Assembly: GCF_038096175.1 (NCBI RefSeq) | Contig: NZ_CP151099.1 | Location: 1,056,501 to 1,120,500 of the forward strand | DNA: 64,000 bases | Reading direction: 5' to 3' | From: Nostoc sp. UHCC 0302 | Lineage (GTDB): Bacteria; Cyanobacteriota; Cyanobacteriia; Cyanobacteriales; Nostocaceae | Part shown: piece by piece, positions 8,693-18,261 of the stretch | Layout: every line of letters begins with the position of its first letter | Position numbering within the stretch: the stretch's first letter is position 1 | Notes under the pieces: model-generated | Seen by the model: the letters and a program-made list of their open reading frames with translations, nothing else | The model's database searches: none | Told to the model about the DNA's origin: nothing | Translations under genes and position numbers: made by a program

Positions 8693-9754
8693 TCAGCTAT
8701 TACTTTTAGGCTTACGCCATTTCTCAGAACTAATTGGTACTAAAATTTGGTTTAGGGTACGCAGTTGCTCAGCTGTACCCATACAGATTAGTGTATCTCC
8801 TGGCATTAACTGCGTCTCGCCAGTCGGCCCACCAATGAGATTGCCATCAGCACGACGAATTGCTAGAACTAATGCTCCAGTTTGCGATCGCAACCTAGCT
8901 CTTTGTAAAGTTTGACCTACAAAAGGAGAAAAAGCTGGATCAAGTAAGAATTCTTCCATGTACAACTGGCGGTCTGCACCTGTGAGCATTCCATCTACAA
9001 AATCTAACACTTGGGGTCTGAGTGCCGCAGCTGCCATCCGCTTACCGCCAGTGATATAAGGAGATATCACCGCATCTGCACCACCACGTTGTAACTTTTG
9101 CAAAGCTTCTTCTGTACTTGCGCGGGCGATCGCTCGAATTTCTGGGTTCAGTGTTTTTGCTGACAATACTGTATATAAATTTTCTGCATCCGAGGGGAGC
9201 GCCGCGACAATGCAAATCGCCCGTTCAATACCAACTTTCAACAGCGTATCGTCTAGTGTTGCATCACCTTGATATACGGTGTAACCTTCTCCCTGCGCTC
9301 TTTGCACAGATTCTGTCTCGGAATCAATCACTACAAAAGATACGTCTTCTGCTCGAAATTCTTTGGCAATTTGACGACCAGTCCGACTGAATCCACAGAT
9401 GATGTAATGTCCTGATAAGGATTCCATTAACCGCCTTTGTTGCTGTAGTCGAATTCCTTGTTGAAAATAGCCCTCGATTACGGCTTCTGTAAATCTATTG
9501 ACAATGTAACCGATATTGACCACACCCAACAAAATCAGGGCAATGGTAAACAATCGTCCGCGGCTACCCAGTGGGTGAGTTTCTCCATATCCCACAGTAG
9601 CTAAGGTAATTACCGTCATGTAAGCTGCGTCTTCCCATGACCAGCCTTCTACTAGGTGATACCACAAAGTGCCAATCAGGAAAACACCGCCAAGAGCGAT
9701 CGCCCCTGCCATTAGCTCTTTTTGGATACGTTGATATTTTTGTTCAAGTATCAC
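8693..9754 (-). CDS. Two-TM potassium channel with RCK (TrkA_N and TrkA_C) domains
   Basis: A 353-aa inner- or thylakoid-membrane ion channel. Residues about 14-32 and 66-86 are the two transmembrane helices. Between them the pore loop carries the selectivity filter TLATVGYGE. Residues about 115-235 form an RCK/TrkA_N Rossmann domain beginning HYIICGFSRTGRQIA, with the acidic residue at the end of the second strand (FVVIDSETES). Residues about 260-345 form a TrkA_C domain ending LMPGDTLICMGTAEQL. The architecture equals MthK/Kch-type ligand-gated K+ channels. It is transcribed alone and converges on the flavoprotein gene. Confidence 0.9.
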   Translation of the reverse strand: MILEQKYQRIQKELMAGAIALGGVFLIGTLWYHLVEGWSWEDAAYMTVITLATVGYGETHPLGSRGRLFTIALILLGVVNIGYIVNRFTEAVIEGYFQQGIRLQQQRRLMESLSGHYIICGFSRTGRQIAKEFRAEDVSFVVIDSETESVQRAQGEGYTVYQGDATLDDTLLKVGIERAICIVAALPSDAENLYTVLSAKTLNPEIRAIARASTEEALQKLQRGGADAVISPYITGGKRMAAAALRPQVLDFVDGMLTGADRQLYMEEFLLDPAFSPFVGQTLQRARLRSQTGALVLAIRRADGNLIGGPTGETQLMPGDTLICMGTAEQLRTLNQILVPISSEKWRKPKSNS

Positions 9755-10629
9755 TTATAAGGTAAGCTCAATGCTTTTAGCCTATTGTTTCTTACTAAAT
9801 TTTTAGTCTTTATCAGTATTTAGTACTTATGTACTAATTTTGTTTACCAGTTTAGCAATTAACTAATTTTTAGTAAATATTTATACCTCATTATTATACT
9901 CAACCAATGCTTATTTTAACAGTAGGGAGCCTGTTAGCTCCATAGCCTTTTTCAAGTTTTTATTAGTTTAGCTATATATCCGTAAAGTATTGAAGTGATT
10001 ATTGAACTCGATACGATGGGAGTATTGTCTAAAGTTTTTAAATAAATTACTCAATAACCTCAAACTATAGATATCTAGAGAAACAGCAATTTTTAACTGG
10101 GGAGAATACAAATGAAATCCCCCCTGCGAATGCTATTTTAAGAAATTTAGCAATGATTTTTATTTTGAAGTTATCAAAAAAGTCACACTTTCTGACCTAG
10201 CGAGGTGAAATTATGCAATGTTATGTTATATAGACACTTATAATAAACTGTTTAATTTATTACAGCTTTTGTAATTACAATATACGCCCAGCGACGTTTG
10301 TAAAAAAAATAACATTAAACACTATTTTCCGTAAAAAAATAAAAGAAAATTTGTTTATAGCTTTCTAAAAACAAGAGTTATTAGCTCATGTCTCTAAGAG
10401 AAAGGATGCTAATTAGGCAATAACTTGCATATTTTTTTGTTATGCATAAAATCTCAGCCTACTGGTATATATATTTGTTCTATATGAAGGCAGTAAATTT
10501 TATAACGTTAGAATAAAAACATTCTATTGTGTCTCGTTTATTCCGGTGATTCGGCTTGCTGACTGATGTTAGTGTCATTCAGCTCTAGTAGTTTCAGTTG
10601 CTATTTTTTCAAAATAAGGAAAATTACAA
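9755..10629. other. Long A/T-rich intergenic region
   Basis: About 875 bases separate the divergently transcribed channel and copper-oxidase genes. The sequence is strongly A/T-rich with many TATAAT-like hexamers, so promoters for both sides are expected but none can be picked. No RNA gene, repeat family or long frame was recognised. Confidence 0.4.
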
Positions 10630-12117
10630 GTGACTGAACTTCAAGACAAAGCTATGCTCCTAGAACAAATGGAGCAAGGAACTTTGATAGCTCAAGCTAG
10701 TACCACAGATAAATGGGAAGTATTGCCATACAATGCGCCTATCCTACCTATCCATGCTGCTCTACTTCGTACTGGTAAAATATTGTTTTTCTGTGGCTCA
10801 GGTAATGATCCTAGCCGATTAAATACTCCCTACAACAGTGTGGTGTGGGATGTCAAAAACAAAACCTTTTCCTATCAATCGCCTCCGTTGGATAGTACAG
10901 GCGAACCTATTGACCTTTTTTGCGCTGGTCACTCCTTCCGCTCAGAAGGCGACTTAATGGTTACGGGTGGAACTTTGCGATACGACCCATTTTATGGTTC
11001 GCCGTCTGCGCTGTTTTTTGATCCAAGCACAGAGAAATGGGTCAAGAAGCCATCAATGAATAATGGTCGCTGGTATCCTACTGTGTTAACCCTGGGTAGC
11101 GGGCGTATCTTTGCTCTGTCGGGGCAAGATAAAAATGGCAACCTGAACAAACAACCAGAAATTTATTCTGCTAGCTTTGCAAATGGTTGGAACGCTTTTC
11201 CAGCGACTAGTTCCTTCCCGCAATACGCACACCTGTTTCTATTAGATAGTGGAAAGATTTTTTTTTCAGGCGCCCAGATGGGTGGTAACAATGGGGTGAC
11301 GCCACGGATACTAACCTTGCCTGAAGCATTCACGCAAAAACCTACAGAACAGGCAGTGTCAGGATTACAAGCTTCTGGTTCCGGAAATCAAGCTGCCAGC
11401 GTACTGCTACCACCTGCACAAGATCAGAGGGTGATGATTATCGGCGGAGGTACTAGTACTACAGCAACGAACAGAGTCAATATCGTAGATTTAAAAGCTA
11501 CTAATCCAACTTACGTGGCAGCACCGTCCTTAAATAATGCCCGTATGCATCACAGCGCAGTTATATTGCCTGACCGTACTGTGTTTGTTTGTAATGGCAG
11601 CAAAATGAGTGAGGACACAACACAATCAATGCTACCAGCAGAAATTTACAATCCAGCTACGAATACTTGGAAAGTAGTAGCGAAACAAAGTGTCCCTCGC
11701 GTATATCACTCGGTAGCTTTACTTTTGCCAGATGGGAGGGTAGTTGCAGCTGGGGGAAATCCTAACCGGACTGTTAATGAATTGCGGCTAGAAATTTATA
11801 GTCCGGCATACATATCGCGCTCACGACCAACTATTGGGAGCGCTCCTACAACTTTGAGCTACGGACTAAAATTTACGATTCAGACACCTCAAGCTAGCAA
11901 CATTAAATGGGTGAGTTTGATTAGGCCTAGTGCAACCACCCATTCCTGTGATACAGAGCAAAGACTAGTTGATGTCCCGATTAATTCTAGGAGCGCTACT
12001 TCTCTCCAGGCGACAGTCACGAGCAATCGAAACATCGCACCACCTGGCTGGTACATGCTTTTTATTACTGACAATAATGGAACGCCGTCAGTAGCAACTT
12101 GGACGCGATTATTTTAG
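10630..12117 (+). CDS. Galactose-oxidase/glyoxal-oxidase-like copper radical oxidase
   Basis: A 495-aa protein with a kelch-type beta-propeller followed by a C-terminal DUF1929-type domain. All copper-radical ligands expected from galactose oxidase can be placed: Cys98 (LFCAGHS) and Tyr149 (GRWYPT) for the Cys-Tyr cofactor, Tyr359-His360 (PRVYHSVALLLPDGRV), and His438 (SATTHSCDTEQR). Such enzymes oxidise primary alcohols or aldehydes to aldehydes or acids with release of H2O2. The start is GTG preceded by AAGGA. No signal peptide is visible, which is unusual because fungal relatives are secreted. A Tat-exported protein gene follows 67 bases downstream. Confidence 0.85.
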   Translation: MTELQDKAMLLEQMEQGTLIAQASTTDKWEVLPYNAPILPIHAALLRTGKILFFCGSGNDPSRLNTPYNSVVWDVKNKTFSYQSPPLDSTGEPIDLFCAGHSFRSEGDLMVTGGTLRYDPFYGSPSALFFDPSTEKWVKKPSMNNGRWYPTVLTLGSGRIFALSGQDKNGNLNKQPEIYSASFANGWNAFPATSSFPQYAHLFLLDSGKIFFSGAQMGGNNGVTPRILTLPEAFTQKPTEQAVSGLQASGSGNQAASVLLPPAQDQRVMIIGGGTSTTATNRVNIVDLKATNPTYVAAPSLNNARMHHSAVILPDRTVFVCNGSKMSEDTTQSMLPAEIYNPATNTWKVVAKQSVPRVYHSVALLLPDGRVVAAGGNPNRTVNELRLEIYSPAYISRSRPTIGSAPTTLSYGLKFTIQTPQASNIKWVSLIRPSATTHSCDTEQRLVDVPINSRSATSLQATVTSNRNIAPPGWYMLFITDNNGTPSVATWTRLF

Positions 12118-12184
12118 CTTTGCCCATTCATGTCTAATACATTGCCTTTGACCGATAAGAGTTAGTAATTGTGGAAGTGGAAAA

Positions 12185-13132
12185 ATGAATTATAAACTAT
12201 CACGCCGACGGTTTGGCCAATTAGCGATCGCTGGAACTGTAGCATCTGGAATCAGTTATCTAGCCAATAAGGCCTCTGCACAAACATCTAGTGTAAATAT
12301 CAATATCATAGGTGTGAGTTCTGGCCCTATCATCAGTGACGAAACAGCTAGTCCGGAGGTAAATACTACTGAATTAGACAGTACAGCCCCTGACAATTTA
12401 CCTACAGCTAGTATTCCTGTCGGATTAGTTGTGCAGTCTTTAAACACGGGGACAAATAATCTTCAGACTCTACCAATCTCTGGGCTAACTAAAGCTTTAT
12501 TAGAGACTAACGAAGCATTAACTGGCTTGACTTCCTTAAAGGATGGCACACTTGTTGTAGCTATAACTCCTGTTAGCGCTAGTAAAAAAGAGGCTACACC
12601 TACCCGGATTACACTTTTGAGTACGCCGATAAAAACTCTGTTAATTTCAGGACTGAAAAAAAATGAGCAACTTAGCAGTGTATTAGGCACTAATGACGGG
12701 CGACTCATTGGTCTAGTCGGTAAAAAAAATGGTACGCCACCCATCAAACTAGTGGCTATTGACCTTCAGACAGGCGAGATTAGTTTGATTGATAAGTTTA
12801 AGTTGCCGCAGAATGAGCGGGTGAGTAGTTTAGCTGAGTGTCCAGATGGGAAACTCTATACAGTTCTACTTGGAGCAGATGGCGACACAACTCTAGTACA
12901 GCTAGACCCAGAACGGAAAAAGCCCGTTATATTGGCACAACTCAAAATCAACGGTGAAGCCTGGAACAATGGCTTAGAAAGCCTATTGTGTTCTGCCACA
13001 GGTCAACTCATCGCTTTTGGAGCTATGAGGTATACATCACCGAATGCCTCGTATATTGTGGATAGAGATAGTGGAAACATGACTCGGATACAAAACTTTG
13101 ACGCTACTAAAATTACGCTTGCTCCCACGTAA
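12185..13132 (+). CDS. Tat-exported protein of unknown function
   Basis: A 315-aa protein with a clear twin-arginine signal: SRRRFGQLAIAG, a hydrophobic core, and a likely cleavage site after NKASAQ (about residue 33). The mature part is rich in beta strand and contains repeats of the type TLLSTPIKTLLISGL and PDGKLYTVLLGADGDTTLV, compatible with a small beta-propeller. It has no cysteine pair or metal motif that would identify an activity. It follows the copper-radical oxidase gene on the same strand and is likely co-transcribed. A role with that enzyme is an inference from position only. Confidence 0.7.
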   Translation: MNYKLSRRRFGQLAIAGTVASGISYLANKASAQTSSVNINIIGVSSGPIISDETASPEVNTTELDSTAPDNLPTASIPVGLVVQSLNTGTNNLQTLPISGLTKALLETNEALTGLTSLKDGTLVVAITPVSASKKEATPTRITLLSTPIKTLLISGLKKNEQLSSVLGTNDGRLIGLVGKKNGTPPIKLVAIDLQTGEISLIDKFKLPQNERVSSLAECPDGKLYTVLLGADGDTTLVQLDPERKKPVILAQLKINGEAWNNGLESLLCSATGQLIAFGAMRYTSPNASYIVDRDSGNMTRIQNFDATKITLAPT

Positions 13133-13165
13133 AAGTTCTAAGGCTTATTCTCTTTAGATTTTAAG

Positions 13166-13259
13166 AGGTTTTACTAAGCAAAACCGTCCCTCTCCGAGTC
13201 GGAGAGGGACAGACTTGAACTTCAGTTCAAGGCAGGGAGAGATTTGTCGAATTCACGTT
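13166..13259. repeat. 94-bp dispersed repeat, copy A
   Basis: The block is three hairpins in a row: GGTTTT..AAAACC, CCCTCTCCGAGTCGGAGAGGG-type, and TTGAACTTCAGTTCAA. It ends GTCGAATTCACGTT. A second copy of equal length with the same order of palindromes lies at 27949-28042. Both are intergenic. Confidence 0.75.
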
Positions 13260-13457
13260 TTCTTAAGTTGCTAGCGCCTAACCTGTGCTTAACGAAATCA
13301 GAGAAATTTTCCGGCTTTAGGACGCCACACTTTACGAGGATATCTAAGGGGTAGTCTAAGAGAAAGTACGAATTGCATTAAATAACAAGTAATTTTTAAA
13401 TATTTCTAGGAAACTAGTAAGTGAGTATACGATAAAAGATTATCAGGAGGAGCGGTA

Positions 13458-14741
13458 GTGAGCCTAGAAACTCTAGTTGAACAAGCCACAATCCCCCCAG
13501 AGTCAGGTTATTTAGCATCTAGTCCCTTTGAGCCAGACAGCTTTAATGAAGCTGTCATGTCTACTTATGCCCGGTTTCCCTTAGCCCTAGAACGGGGTGC
13601 TGGATGCCGAGTTTGGGATACACAGGGACGGGAATACCTCGACTTTGTAGCGGGAATTGCCACTTGCACCTTGGGACACGCCCACCCAGCTATGGTAGAA
13701 GCGGTGACACGCCAAATCCAAAAGCTGCACCATGTTTCTAATTTGTACTACATTCCAGAGCAAGGTGAATTGGCAAAATGGCTAATTCAACATTCCTGTG
13801 GCGATCGCGTATTTTTCTGCAACTCAGGGGCTGAGGCTAACGAAGCGGCAATTAAACTAGCGCGAAAATATGCTCATACAGTCCTAGACATTGAAAAACC
13901 CATAATTTTAACCGCCAATGCTAGTTTCCACGGACGAACTCTAGCAACAATTACCGCCACTGCACAACCGAAGTATCAAAAATACTTTGATCCCTTAGTT
14001 CCTGGGTTCCACTATGTAAATTACAACGACATTAACGCTGTGGAAGTGGCGATTAGCGAGTTGGATGAAGGCGACTACCGTGTAGCGGCAATTTTGATTG
14101 AGCCATTGCAGGGAGAAGGCGGGGTGCGTCCAGGAGATATTGCCTATTTTAAAAAGCTGCGGCAGATTTGTGATGAAACTGGCATTTTATTGATTTTTGA
14201 TGAAGTGCAAGTTGGCATGGGGCGGAGTGGCAAGTTATGGGGTTATGAACATCTCGGCGTGGAACCGGATATCTTCACCAGCGCCAAAGGCTTAGGTGGC
14301 GGTATCCCCATCGGGGCAATGATCAGCAAGAAATTCTGTGATGTTTTCCAACCAGGGGAACACGCCAGTACCTTTGGCGGAAATCCCTTTGTCTGTGGAG
14401 TGGCGCTCAGCGTTTGCCAGACATTAGAGCGGGAAAACATTTTGCAGAATGTGGAAGAACGGGGTGAACAGTTGCGAACTGGATTGAAAGCGATCGCTGC
14501 AAAATATCCTCATCACCTTACCGAAGTTCGCGGTTGGGGTTTGATTAATGGTTTGGAGTTGCAAGCAAACATTCCACTAACCGCCGCTGATATCGTCAAC
14601 GCCGCCATCCAGGAGGGCGTATTGCTCGTACCAGCGGGGCCAAAAGTAGTCCGATTTGTACCTCCACTGATTGTCACAGAGGCAGAAGTAAGTACTGCAC
14701 TCCAAGCTGTTGACAAAGCACTGGCGACTGTTACCGCTTAA
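13458..14741 (+). CDS. argD: Acetylornithine aminotransferase
   Basis: A 427-aa PLP-dependent class III aminotransferase that converts N-acetylglutamate semialdehyde to N-acetylornithine in arginine synthesis. Visible hallmarks are CNSGAEANEAAIKLARK (phosphate binding), ASFHGRTLAT, the IFDEVQVGMGRSGKLWGYE segment with the ring-stacking aspartate, and the Schiff-base Lys277 in FTSAKGLGGGIPIGAM. The start is GTG with a strong AGGAGG box at 13445-13450. The first 35 residues are an extra N-terminal extension compared with enterobacterial ArgD. A hairpin with a T run follows at 14770. Confidence 0.92.
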   Translation: MSLETLVEQATIPPESGYLASSPFEPDSFNEAVMSTYARFPLALERGAGCRVWDTQGREYLDFVAGIATCTLGHAHPAMVEAVTRQIQKLHHVSNLYYIPEQGELAKWLIQHSCGDRVFFCNSGAEANEAAIKLARKYAHTVLDIEKPIILTANASFHGRTLATITATAQPKYQKYFDPLVPGFHYVNYNDINAVEVAISELDEGDYRVAAILIEPLQGEGGVRPGDIAYFKKLRQICDETGILLIFDEVQVGMGRSGKLWGYEHLGVEPDIFTSAKGLGGGIPIGAMISKKFCDVFQPGEHASTFGGNPFVCGVALSVCQTLERENILQNVEERGEQLRTGLKAIAAKYPHHLTEVRGWGLINGLELQANIPLTAADIVNAAIQEGVLLVPAGPKVVRFVPPLIVTEAEVSTALQAVDKALATVTA

Positions 14742-14769
14742 ACAATTTAATATTCAAAGATGAAAATCC

Positions 14770-14836
14770 TTTGTGTCTTAGTGTCTTAGTGGATCAAAAC
14801 TTTTTACCACTAAGGCACAAAGGCACAAATTTTTTT
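14770..14836 (+). terminator. Probable terminator after argD
   Basis: A 23-bp imperfect stem (TTTGTGTCTTAGTGTC.. paired with ..GGCACAAAGGCACAAA), a 14-base loop, then seven Ts. The arm itself contains a short tandem (GTGTCTTA twice; GGCACAAA twice). It lies about 30 bases after the argD stop. Confidence 0.7.
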
Positions 14837-14924
14837 ACGATATTTTATAAAGTGTTTGGAGAGTTAGAAGATTTTCCTCCGGATCATTCTCGATGCTTTT
14901 TAAAAAGAGACTGATAACAAAGTA

Positions 14925-15027
14925 ATACCAATTTGAAAAAAGAATGTGACAAATAGACCATCTGTAGAGACGCGATGAATCGCGTCTTCATCCAAGGATC
15001 TGTTGCAATCATTAATTGAATTTGTAT
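14925..15027. repeat. 103-bp MITE-like repeat, copy 1
   Basis: It starts ATACCAATTTGAAAAAAGAA and ends TTAATTGAATTTGTAT, imperfect inverted ends of about 9-10 bp. The centre is a palindrome, GTAGAGACGCGATGAATCGCGTCTTC. A near-identical 103-bp copy is at 33385-33487 and a degenerate fragment near 49376-49425. It has no coding capacity. Confidence 0.75.
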
Positions 15028-15050
15028 AATTTTTTATTGCGATCACCTGA

Positions 15051-15761
15051 TTAATTCGGAGCGCTTTCTGCTAATTTCTCCACAAAGGTTTGATGTTCTT
15101 CACTAACCAAACCTTGTTGCAAAATTTCTAATACTTTGGCTAAATTTCCTGCTAATAAAGCAGATTTTTCTAACCATAATCCAGGAAATATTTGAGAGCA
15201 AATGACACCATCAGCATTAGATTCAAGCTGGATGTATTCCCCTTCTCTTAATTTGAACCAATCAAATTGACGGTCATAAACTCGCCAAACTAAATATTCT
15301 TGCACTTGATTGCGGCGGTAAACTTTGAGCTTCTCATGCAAATCGATAGAAACACTACTGGCTGCAATTTCTACAATTAATTCTGGCGCACCTTCTACAT
15401 AATCATCGTCACTAATACGCGACTGTCCGCCAATTTCAAACCTCAACAGTGCATCTGGTTGGGGTTCATTGTCTGCATCTAGGCGTACAGTAGCATTGTC
15501 ACCTAATTCAACCCCAGGTGTAGTAGCCTCATAAGTTGCTAACCAGCCCATAATGTAAGCGTGAGGTTTGCCGTGACTTCTAAATCGTAACGGGGATGCC
15601 ATGTAAACAATTCCTTCAATTAATTCGGCTTTTTTCACCTGCGGCATGGCATCATAGCGACGTTCAAATTCAGGACGAGTGAGTTTGTCACCATTTTCTA
15701 AAGGTGGCAGAGTTGAGATCAGAGTAACAGGAGCATTAGTGAGTGTCATGGTCTTTTCCAC
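15051..15761 (-). CDS. Uma2 family endonuclease (DUF820, PD-(D/E)XK fold)
   Basis: A 236-aa member of a family very abundant in cyanobacteria. The nuclease-type core reads NEPQPDALLRFEIGG (Asp), PELIVEIAASS (Glu-x-x) and LHEKLKVYRRNQVQEYLVW (Lys). The N-terminal part contains PEFERRYDAMPQVKKAELIEGIVYMASP, the usual Uma2 opening. The biological target is unknown; many copies per genome suggest roles with mobile DNA. It is separated from tsaB by about 30 bases on the same strand. Confidence 0.85.
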   Translation of the reverse strand: MEKTMTLTNAPVTLISTLPPLENGDKLTRPEFERRYDAMPQVKKAELIEGIVYMASPLRFRSHGKPHAYIMGWLATYEATTPGVELGDNATVRLDADNEPQPDALLRFEIGGQSRISDDDYVEGAPELIVEIAASSVSIDLHEKLKVYRRNQVQEYLVWRVYDRQFDWFKLREGEYIQLESNADGVICSQIFPGLWLEKSALLAGNLAKVLEILQQGLVSEEHQTFVEKLAESAPN

Positions 15762-15790
15762 AGCAGTTTAACCATTAATCTCATTGTGAA

Positions 15791-16504
15791 TTAAACTTCT
15801 ACTGGATGTTGTCCATAATACGGCAAAGCCTCTGACCAATTAGGACGCTTGCCTATCTGCCAATCGAGATAAGCTAGTTCTAAAATACTTGTTACCGTTG
15901 CAGCTAATCCAGATTTAGCTTCTATTAGGTGATAACTAGTATTCCAGTTAGCTAAAGTTTCCTGCCATGCTTCTGGCGTGAATACAGTATCTGGTAATAA
16001 AGTTGTTAGTCCTAAAGCATTTGGTTGAAGCTGATAAATAGCAGCAAAAACTTTACCCCGTTGTGCTGGCATTTCTACAGCGATAACTTGATCCCCCATA
16101 GCCTCCTTTACAAAGAGGCGAACATCGCCCCCCTTTTTAAGGGGGGTTGGGGGGATTTCCAAGATACATTTTGACCAAGCTACTGCCGCTAAAGTAGAAA
16201 TTCCAAATACAGGAATATTTAACTGTTGCCCTAAAGTGCGGGCAGTGACAACACCAATACGAGTTCCAGTAAAGCCACCAGGGCCATTGGCGACTGCAAT
16301 AAACGCCAAATCCGCCCAAGTTTGCGGTTTAATGGACTCAATCAAATATTGATGTATGTGACTGGATAAATCTCGCCCTAAATTCCACACTTGCGAACGT
16401 GTTTCGTCTGCAAAATTACTAATTGTCAAACCCAATTCGGGAGTGGTAGTATGCAGCGCTAGGGCGTATTTCGTTGCTGTGAGATGTTCTAATTCTGTTG
16501 TCAA
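15791..16504 (-). CDS. tsaB: tRNA threonylcarbamoyladenosine biosynthesis protein TsaB, with an in-frame repeat insertion
   Basis: A 237-aa actin-fold protein that partners TsaD and TsaE in t6A37 formation on ANN-decoding tRNAs. Typical segments are YALALHTTTPELGLTI at the N terminus, VANGPGGFTGTRIGVVTART and GISTLAAVAW. Residues about 113-136 (CILEIPPTPLKKGGDVRLF and following) do not look like TsaB. They are encoded by a C-run/G-run palindromic repeat inserted without breaking the frame. The conserved sequence resumes at VIAVEMPAQRGKVFAAIYQL. The gene is probably still functional, because the insert sits in a loop position and the frame is kept. Confidence 0.88.
   Translation of the reverse strand: MTTELEHLTATKYALALHTTTPELGLTISNFADETRSQVWNLGRDLSSHIHQYLIESIKPQTWADLAFIAVANGPGGFTGTRIGVVTARTLGQQLNIPVFGISTLAAVAWSKCILEIPPTPLKKGGDVRLFVKEAMGDQVIAVEMPAQRGKVFAAIYQLQPNALGLTTLLPDTVFTPEAWQETLANWNTSYHLIEAKSGLAATVTSILELAYLDWQIGKRPNWSEALPYYGQHPVEV
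16100..16165. repeat. Palindromic repeat inserted inside tsaB
   Basis: The block contains CCCCCCTTTTTAAGGGGGG, then TTGGGGGGAT, flanked by GCCTCCTTTACAAAGAGGC. It is G/C-run-rich and unlike the surrounding coding sequence. It adds roughly 20 codons to tsaB in frame. Its borders are approximate. Confidence 0.7.
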
Positions 16505-16606
16505 AGTAAATGCAAATATCTATTTTTCTAATGTGAAAATTCAAAAGTGAGGAGTACATAACTTATAACTCCTCACTTGTAACTGGATAACTCATAATTA
16601 CAAATG

Positions 16607-16855
16607 TCACGTTGGTACTAATTCACCTGGACGCAACTTCGACCATTTACCTGTTTCTCGCTTAAAACTCAGACAGCCAACAACATCCCATTCCATTTCA
16701 ATCACATCTCCTTTTGTACGGATGTTGACATTGATAGAAGGTTCATTGGGATCAAATGTGGGATTTTCGGTCAAGTGGGGCTGTTGGTGCTGCCCTTCTA
16801 CGGCATGGTAGGTGGCACAACTGTCTACATAGTGGCAATTCACGCAAATACACAT
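16607..16855 (-). CDS. ycf34: Ycf34 family protein
   Basis: An 82-aa protein with the diagnostic N terminus MCICVNCHYVDSCATYHAVE, giving clustered cysteines at 2, 4, 7 and 13 and another cysteine at VVGCLSFKR. Ycf34 is found in cyanobacteria and red-lineage plastids, and is reported to bind an iron-sulfur cluster and to influence photosynthetic electron transfer. The length matches the family. The gene stands alone, divergent from the nucleotidyltransferase gene that starts about 85 bases away. Confidence 0.9.
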   Translation of the reverse strand: MCICVNCHYVDSCATYHAVEGQHQQPHLTENPTFDPNEPSINVNIRTKGDVIEMEWDVVGCLSFKRETGKWSKLRPGELVPT

Positions 16856-16940
16856 AATAGAACCAACTCCGGAGCCTTTATTGTTAATCTAGCGTAAGCC
16901 AAACTGTTATTCATTAATTGCTGGGTTGATTTTTATTACA

Positions 16941-18218
16941 ATGCATCATTTAGCTCTTTCTAGCCTAGCCGCCGAAAATTGGCCTTTTAGCCTGGAATTA
17001 TTACCAGAACCCGCTTACATGGTAGGTGGTGCAGTGCGGGATGCCATGCTTGGCAGAACTCGCGAATACCTAGATTTAGATTTTGTTATACCATCTAATG
17101 CTGTAAAGGTAGCAAGAGCGATCGCCAAACATTATAAAGCTGGTTTTGTCTTACTTGATCGAGAACGGCATATTGCCCGTGTGGTGTTTCCCCACGCTAC
17201 AGCTGACTTTGCCCAACAAGAGGGAGATAGTTTAGTTACTGATTTGCATAGACGAGATTTTACAGTAAATGCGATCGCTTATAATCCCCATACGCAAGAA
17301 ATCATTGACCCTTTACAAGGCTATGTCGATTTACAACAGGGTATTTTGCGAATGATATCACCTGCCAACCTCGAAGATGACCCTTTGCGGTTAATGCGGG
17401 CTTATCGCCAAGCTGCCCAACTAGGTTTTACTATTGAGCCAACTACCCAAGCCACTATTCGCTCATTAGCATCACATCTGAGCAAAGTGGCAGCAGAACG
17501 AGTTAGGGTAGAAATTGGTTATCTGTTGGCAAATGCTCAAGGTACTCCCTGGATAACCACTGCTGGCGAAGATAGTTTACTTGCTCCTTTCTTCAAAAGC
17601 GCCACCCGCGAAAGCTTCAGCAAGCTAGCAGCAGTTGACAAAGCAGCTGCCTTACTTTCACAAACTTGGCCACAACTGGGAGTGGAACTGCAAGAATATG
17701 TACGCGAGACAGTTAAAACCACTTGGTTAGGTATTGCTAAGCTTGCTTGTCTTGTTAACCAAAATCCAGAAGCGGCAGAAATTGAATTACAGCAACTAAC
17801 TTACAGCCGTATCGAAATCCGGGGTGTTACTACTGCTTTGCGACTGTTCGCGCAACTTAAGGTAGAAAATATGTCCTTGAGAGAACAGTATTTCTTGTTT
17901 CAAAACGCAGATATTATGTTTCCCGCTACATTAGTTCTTGCTGTAGCACTTGATAATTGGGTAGAGGCGATGTTTGGTGACAAGCTCCTTGGCGCTTACA
18001 CACCCTTGATCAACCGCTACCTAAACCCCGATGATCTGGTTGCTCATCCCACTCCGTTAGTCAGCGGGAAGGAGTTGATTATAGCATTAGATATTCCGGC
18101 TTCGCCAATTATCGGCGAACTGCTAACAGAGATTGCTGTAGCAAAAGCTGAGGGTAGGGTTACAACCGGGGAGGATGCGATCGCATTTGCACGCCAACTA
18201 CTTGAGACTCTAGAGTAG
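16941..18218 (+). CDS. CCA tRNA nucleotidyltransferase / poly(A) polymerase family
   Basis: A 425-aa class II nucleotidyltransferase, counted from the ATG at 16941 (a TTG five codons upstream is possible). Visible motifs are YMVGGAVRDAMLGR, the metal-binding DxD in YLDLDFVIPSNA, and the RRDFTVNAIAYNP segment. After these comes the EDDPLRLMRAYRQAAQLGF helix that reads the incoming nucleotide. Enzymes of this fold add the 3' CCA end to tRNA or only part of it; in some bacteria separate CC- and A-adding enzymes exist. Sequence inspection alone cannot separate these from a poly(A) polymerase. Confidence 0.88.
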   Translation: MHHLALSSLAAENWPFSLELLPEPAYMVGGAVRDAMLGRTREYLDLDFVIPSNAVKVARAIAKHYKAGFVLLDRERHIARVVFPHATADFAQQEGDSLVTDLHRRDFTVNAIAYNPHTQEIIDPLQGYVDLQQGILRMISPANLEDDPLRLMRAYRQAAQLGFTIEPTTQATIRSLASHLSKVAAERVRVEIGYLLANAQGTPWITTAGEDSLLAPFFKSATRESFSKLAAVDKAAALLSQTWPQLGVELQEYVRETVKTTWLGIAKLACLVNQNPEAAEIELQQLTYSRIEIRGVTTALRLFAQLKVENMSLREQYFLFQNADIMFPATLVLAVALDNWVEAMFGDKLLGAYTPLINRYLNPDDLVAHPTPLVSGKELIIALDIPASPIIGELLTEIAVAKAEGRVTTGEDAIAFARQLLETLE

Positions 18219-18261
18219 TTTTATGGGAAGCGCATAACCTACAAAGTCAGGTAAATAAAAC

